A DNA stretch of 64,000 nt from Cristatella mucedo (lineage: Eukaryota > Bryozoa > Phylactolaemata > Cristatellidae). The DNA is taken from assembly GCA_009760855.2 (NCBI GenBank), contig WPIO01000037.1, forward strand, positions 3,230,001 through 3,294,000. Reading direction: 5' to 3'. How positions within the stretch are numbered: position 1 is the first letter of the stretch; the number at the start of each line of letters is the position of its first letter. Both the position numbers and the translations under genes were made by a program. This document shows, in pieces, positions 59,670 through 64,000 of the stretch. The notes beneath the pieces are model-generated. The model saw only the letters and a list, made by a program, of their open reading frames with translations. It ran no database searches and was not told the origin of the DNA.

Positions 59670-59945
59670 TAGGGATGTATTTAAAGAGTCCAAGAACATC
59701 CCGCTTAGCCCACTACCCACTCTTCTGAATCAAATTGTTTAGCAATGCCTAAAACTAACCATGAACTTGGTTTATAAGCTTCCGACGCTTGGAGCTCACT
59801 TCCAACTTACTTCAGGACGCCCCTAGACTGACATAAAATGGACCGTTTTTTCAAAAAAAATCTTCTTGTCCTTCCTTTAAAACATATTTGAAGTGTCTAA
59901 AGAATATTTAGTTCTCTGACGGTGCTTTAAAAAATCTACTACTAT
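59670..59945 (+). mobile_element. Old L2-like LINE 3' fragment
   Basis: CTGAATCAAATTGTTTAGCA, AACTTGGTTTATAAGCTTCC, CTTGGAGCTCACTTCCAACT, and the tail AATATTTAGTTCTCTGACGG with CTACTACTATTAATAATA. Strongly diverged family 1. Confidence 0.55.
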
Positions 59946-60446
59946 TAATAATATAGCAACTGAGAGCCACAGCGCTGGTTAGCGCTCTAGTGGCTCTGGT
60001 GGAGAGTCTTACATACAAGCGCAAACAATCTAGCTCGACTTAGAGTGAAGCAAAGCTTAACAAATAAAATTTAAAAACAAAAAGGCATCGTCAGCAGGGC
60101 ATGTCTGGAAGCAAGTCAACATGCCTGCAAAATGTTACATTGGTTACTATCTCACCAAGAGCTACGCTATTTACCTAGTTACGGACGGCTCCCCCTTCCG
60201 TGATACCATTGCTCACTTTTTTTTTTATAAAATTACACTGACTGAAATTAGAAGCACTTCAATGCTGAAATAGAAAACGCATGATGAAAAATTGGCTTGA
60301 ACGCGACGTATACATGTAGATCTCGCATGCTTTTAGAGCACGGCAATCAAAACCAACCAATGAATATATATATATATATATATACATATGTGTGTATATT
60401 AATCTATACATATGTATATGTGTATCGATTATAGGCGTACATACGC

Positions 60447-60495
<49 letters not shown>

Positions 60496-62377
60496 CATGT
60501 GTAGCGTTACGCTGTCCTTGGCTCAATTTTAGCTCAAACAAGAACTGCTCGGCGGTGAGAAACTTCTCTGTCCTGGAGCGGCGAGCCAGAGAGAAGAGCG
60601 CCGGTGTGGTGAGAGAGCAATATTTTTGCAATTATCGCTGCAGCTGCTGGTGGTAGTGCTTCTGGTTCCACACAGTAAAGCACGTTTAGGCGAGTCCAGT
60701 GTGCACGGATCTCCACGGAAAAGTTGCTCGGACTCTGCCTTTTAAAGCAACTCGCCCTGCCAAAACCTATACCTCCGACTTGGTCTCAGGCAAACTTCCC
60801 CGTCTGAGTTAACTCGCATTGGTCTTGTAAGCGTCTTACTGCCAGCACGATTAGGACTCGTGGAAACTTGTGGTCTAGAAGGATCAAAATGGGATTTAAC
60901 TGCCTATCAGGTGGCTCATCAGCGGCCCAGCAGACACCGGACAGATGAGCACCGCGGTCTCCATCGTCTCGGTAACTACTGGATGCCGACATCGCCCCGA
61001 CAGTGCGATGCAGCACTCACAGACATCTGCTGCATTTGCTTTAACAGATGCACATATTCGCACAATCAGCTTTATATAGCGTAGCTTTACATCCAGGTAC
61101 TTGACCAGTCCGCCCAGCGGCCTACTGCACGATGATGTTATATTAAATTAAAGCAGCTGTGTGTATTGCGGGGGGAGCAGTTTTCATGAATTAAATTAGC
61201 TAGAATCGTTAGTGCCAAGGATGCAACAAATAGCCCATGGGATAGTCTCCTGCCTTTTGAATGAAAAATTAATATGCAAAGCTCGAATAGCAGTTGCTAA
61301 GGATGCAACATCCCACGATACCATATGCTGCCTTTTGATGCAAAGAACTAAATGGAGTTCACATCCTACTCTACTACCACTGAGTTAGTAATTCATAGAG
61401 AAATAACTAATAAAATAAATAAAGTTATTAGAAAGTAATTCATAAACAGGTCAGCTCTGCATAATATGTCACTTATACTGGCTTTTTAGAGCCGGCGGCT
61501 TAATTTTTCCAGTTCTGCGTAATAAATCCTTCCGTGTTCATTTTTTGTATGGCAGATAATAGGCCTTCATTCAGGTCGCAACAGCAGACAAATTGTGGCT
61601 GGGTCTCCGAATAGCATCGTCTTGCACGAAATTGCTCAAGGAAGTTCAGACCATCACCTTAAATAATTCAGGAGTTACTTCTGCGCCGGGTAAATACAAC
61701 GATAATATGACAATAATCATAATGCATTTGTATAGCGCAGTGCGAGAACTTAATCTCTCGTGGCAATTTTCCAGTCTGCTTAGAAAGATTGATTGCAGTA
61801 GCTCGCAGGCCTAACGGTCAGGGTCAGTCAGGGGGCATCGTGGGTTGCAGCAGATGCTCTGCCGGCAGAACTTGCGTCGCTGAGCGCGAAATTCGCCAGC
61901 AAAAGAGTCGCCATCTTGCAACAAAGCATGCACCCGCGCACGGCGGTACCCGTATCGTGGTCCGTATCGTGGGAGTGACACAGTGTGCAGGTCATATGAG
62001 ATGTTAAAACTGAAACCCTTCTGTCTGTCTGACACCATTTTCAGACCAAATGACGGACATCGGACTGGGACTATTTTTTTCGAAAGTTCATTAAAGTAAT
62101 CGCAGTCAACCAATAAAGTTGTATTGGCTGGAAAAGCACGTCTGACTTGTGTAAGGACATTTGCAAGGAAGTTTCGGTGATTGTTTTGTAGTAACCCTAC
62201 TCACATTAACGAAGTCATGTCAGTCATCATTTATAATAACATCTGGAAAAAGTGATTCGGGCTCATTGAAGGGATTATTCCTTCTATGCTGAGGAAATCA
62301 GCTCTATTTGTCATTTAAACCGTCAGAAGCTGGTGCAGTGACTGAAAAACTAAATGCTTGCCTTGGATTTGCCTTGC
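59946..62377. other. Intergenic, no gene recognised
   Basis: TA microsatellites, a candidate L2-like tail at about 61690-61765 (ATAATGCATTTGTATAGCGC, GAGAACTTAATCTCTCGTGG), otherwise featureless. A tRNA-like TGGTTAGCGCTCTAGTGGCT at about 59974 lacks a box B at the right distance. Confidence 0.4.
60364..60490 (+). repeat. TA microsatellites
   Basis: Two alternating TA tracts (60364-60385 and 60450-60490) separated by ACATATGTGTGTATATTAAT-type sequence. Confidence 0.9.
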
Positions 62378-62448
62378 ATTGATTTATATTGAGGAACAAA
62401 AGTCTAGCAATATCATTGCTAGACTTTTGTTCCTCAATATAAATCAAT
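62378..62448. repeat. Perfect 34-bp inverted repeat, 3-base loop
   Basis: Left arm 62378-62411 and right arm 62415-62448 are exact reverse complements (arm begins ATTGATTTATATTGAGGAAC) with loop ATC. It ends directly at the 5' border of the LINE fragment starting at about 62440. Confidence 0.97.
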
Positions 62449-63900
62449 AGGACTCCCGTTTCCTTATTACGTGCAGTACCTCGATGTCTATATTCGAGGA
62501 GACCACTAGTGACCTAGTCATATAATTCATCTCCCAATCAAAGAAGACTACTAGTCCGGTAGACCCTAGTCCCACTGTCCTACTTCTACGATGTATAGAT
62601 CTGGTACTGCCCTGTATGAGTAGCGTAATAAATATTTCCATAACATCAGGTTATGTCCCTATACTTTCTTCCAAAAGACTTGTTAGGTCAATAATTAAGA
62701 AAGCAACGCTAGACCAAGAGGACTTGAGCGGCTTCCGTTCACTATCCCTTTAACAGTTCCTTTCATAGACACTGGAACGAGTTGTGGCAGATCAGCTGAA
62801 CTCCTATATTGAAACCTCAAACCTAGCAAGCAAATTTCAGTCTGGTTTTAGAGCTAATCCCTATACAGAATCAGCAATTCTTAGGGTGTAGGACGACTTT
62901 CTCAGGAATGCAGACTTGGGTAAAGTCTCTCTGCTTGTTTTGCTTAATTGAGCTGCAGCGTTTGATTCAATGATCACAAAGTCCTTCTTGAGCGTCTTGC
63001 ATCTCGCCGAGGCATCACTGTCACTGCAGTGCAGTGGTTCAGATCCTATCTCAGTGAGAGACTCCAGTGTATTAATGTGAACGGACAAACTTCATTCGAA
63101 GAATCACTGATGTGCGAGTACCTCAGGGCTCTATGCTCGGCCTACTTCTTTTCACAGTTTATACTCACCCTCTTCCCGATTTGATTACCAGGCACCACAT
63201 AGGCTTTCACTTCCATGCATACGACTCTCAGTTATACATTTGCCTGTACTCTCTCCCAGCCGTTCAGCACGTCGAATGTTCTTTACTCCCTTGCTGCATT
63301 TAGTGCTGACACCCGCACATGGGTGGCAGTAAGCATTTTCAAATTGAATGACGATAAAACCAACTTGCTACTTGTGGGAAAATCAAGTGGACTCAGAAAT
63401 TGGAAAACCCACGCTCAAAAATGGGCTCTGCCAGCATATATCCCGTTGCATCCTCACAAAATATAGTTGTCCTGTTCGAACATGACCTTTCACTAGACGA
63501 TCACATCAGCTCCACAGTCAAGTCTGCCTACTTTTAGCTATATAATTTTGCTCAATTTTGGGCTTGTTGAGACAAGGATACCCATGTGAATTAATAAAAG
63601 CATTTATGACATTCCGCCTCGACTTCTGTAACTCACTGTTTGCAGGTCTATCGGCATATGTAATCATGCTCTTACAAGTGGTGCAAATTTCTGCAGCTAG
63701 GCTTTTCTGACGTGAGCATCGCAGTTTCCACACCACTTCTCGCCCACATTCACTGGCTCCCAATCAAGGGCGCATCGACTTCAAGGTTCTGTCATTCCGT
63801 TTTAGGTCTCTTCAATCTCTGGCTCTAGCCTACGTATCAGGTCTGCTCCTCCACCAGGCTAGGCATCGTACCACAATCCATCGTACCAAACGCTGCTGAA
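62440..63900 (+). mobile_element. L2-like LINE fragment with reverse-transcriptase remnants
   Basis: Plus strand: LQSFRTLSRI-like text, LASKFQSGFRANPYTESAIL, then LSEIPLLVLLN*AAAFDS, TAVQWFRSYLSERLQCINVN, VPQGSMLGLLLFTVYTHPLP, IGFHFHAYDSQLYI (active-site YADD reads HAYD, with Ala and Asp shifted, so dead) and LLVGKSSGLRNWKT. Stops and frameshifts throughout. Continues close to the right edge of the window. Confidence 0.8.
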
Positions 63901-64000
63901 AGATGATGCAAAGCAAAGCAGAGCGACTTTACATAAGCCTGCATTCCTGAAAAGTTCGTTACACCCGAAGATATGTTTCACATCTCTGCAGAGTTCTGCC

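Noticed and set aside
59970-60010. tRNA gene
   Set aside because: A box-A-like stretch only; no cloverleaf or box B at the expected spacing.

Overview
This is a window of an intron-rich animal (metazoan) nuclear genome. Both protein-coding genes have classic GT/AG introns, and the space between exons is filled with microsatellites, minisatellites, L2/CR1-type non-LTR retrotransposon debris and tRNA-derived SINEs. I cannot name the species. SMG8 is cut into at least 16 exons here, whereas from memory vertebrate SMG8 has only a few large ones, so an invertebrate is the better guess.

Layout. 1-5533: no recognised gene; holds a SINE, an L2 tail and a SPIN-like hAT MITE. 5534-29540, minus strand: SMG8, the regulatory subunit of the SMG1 kinase complex of nonsense-mediated mRNA decay, reconstructed as 16 coding exons whose splice phases all agree. 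About 29.5-35.9 kb: GC-rich divergent intergenic region with a cluster of LINE fragments (31.7-34.5 kb) and one orphan coding-like exon (35208-35360). 35942-57412, plus strand: a six-exon type I membrane C-type lectin (signal peptide, C-type lectin domain, glycosylated stalk, one transmembrane helix, 24-residue tail; 293 residues). Four of its five introns are phase 1, the pattern of shuffled extracellular modules. Its introns 4 and 5 (about 9 kb each) carry LINEs, SINEs, a second SPIN-like MITE and minisatellites. 57.4-64 kb: no recognised host gene; L2 fragments and a perfect 34-bp palindrome.

The two genes are divergently arranged and have no evident functional link: one is a cytoplasmic/nuclear RNA-surveillance factor, the other a cell-surface receptor. 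Most interesting are two non-autonomous hAT elements that look like SPIN, a family known for horizontal transfer; one copy has a perfect 8-bp target-site duplication. Next are minisatellites that arose inside LINE sequence, TA arrays centred in perfect palindromes, a high density of long G/C homopolymers, and the orphan exon. I saw no CRISPR array, operon or other defence-like system. All family assignments come from reading translations and from memory of the families; no search was run.
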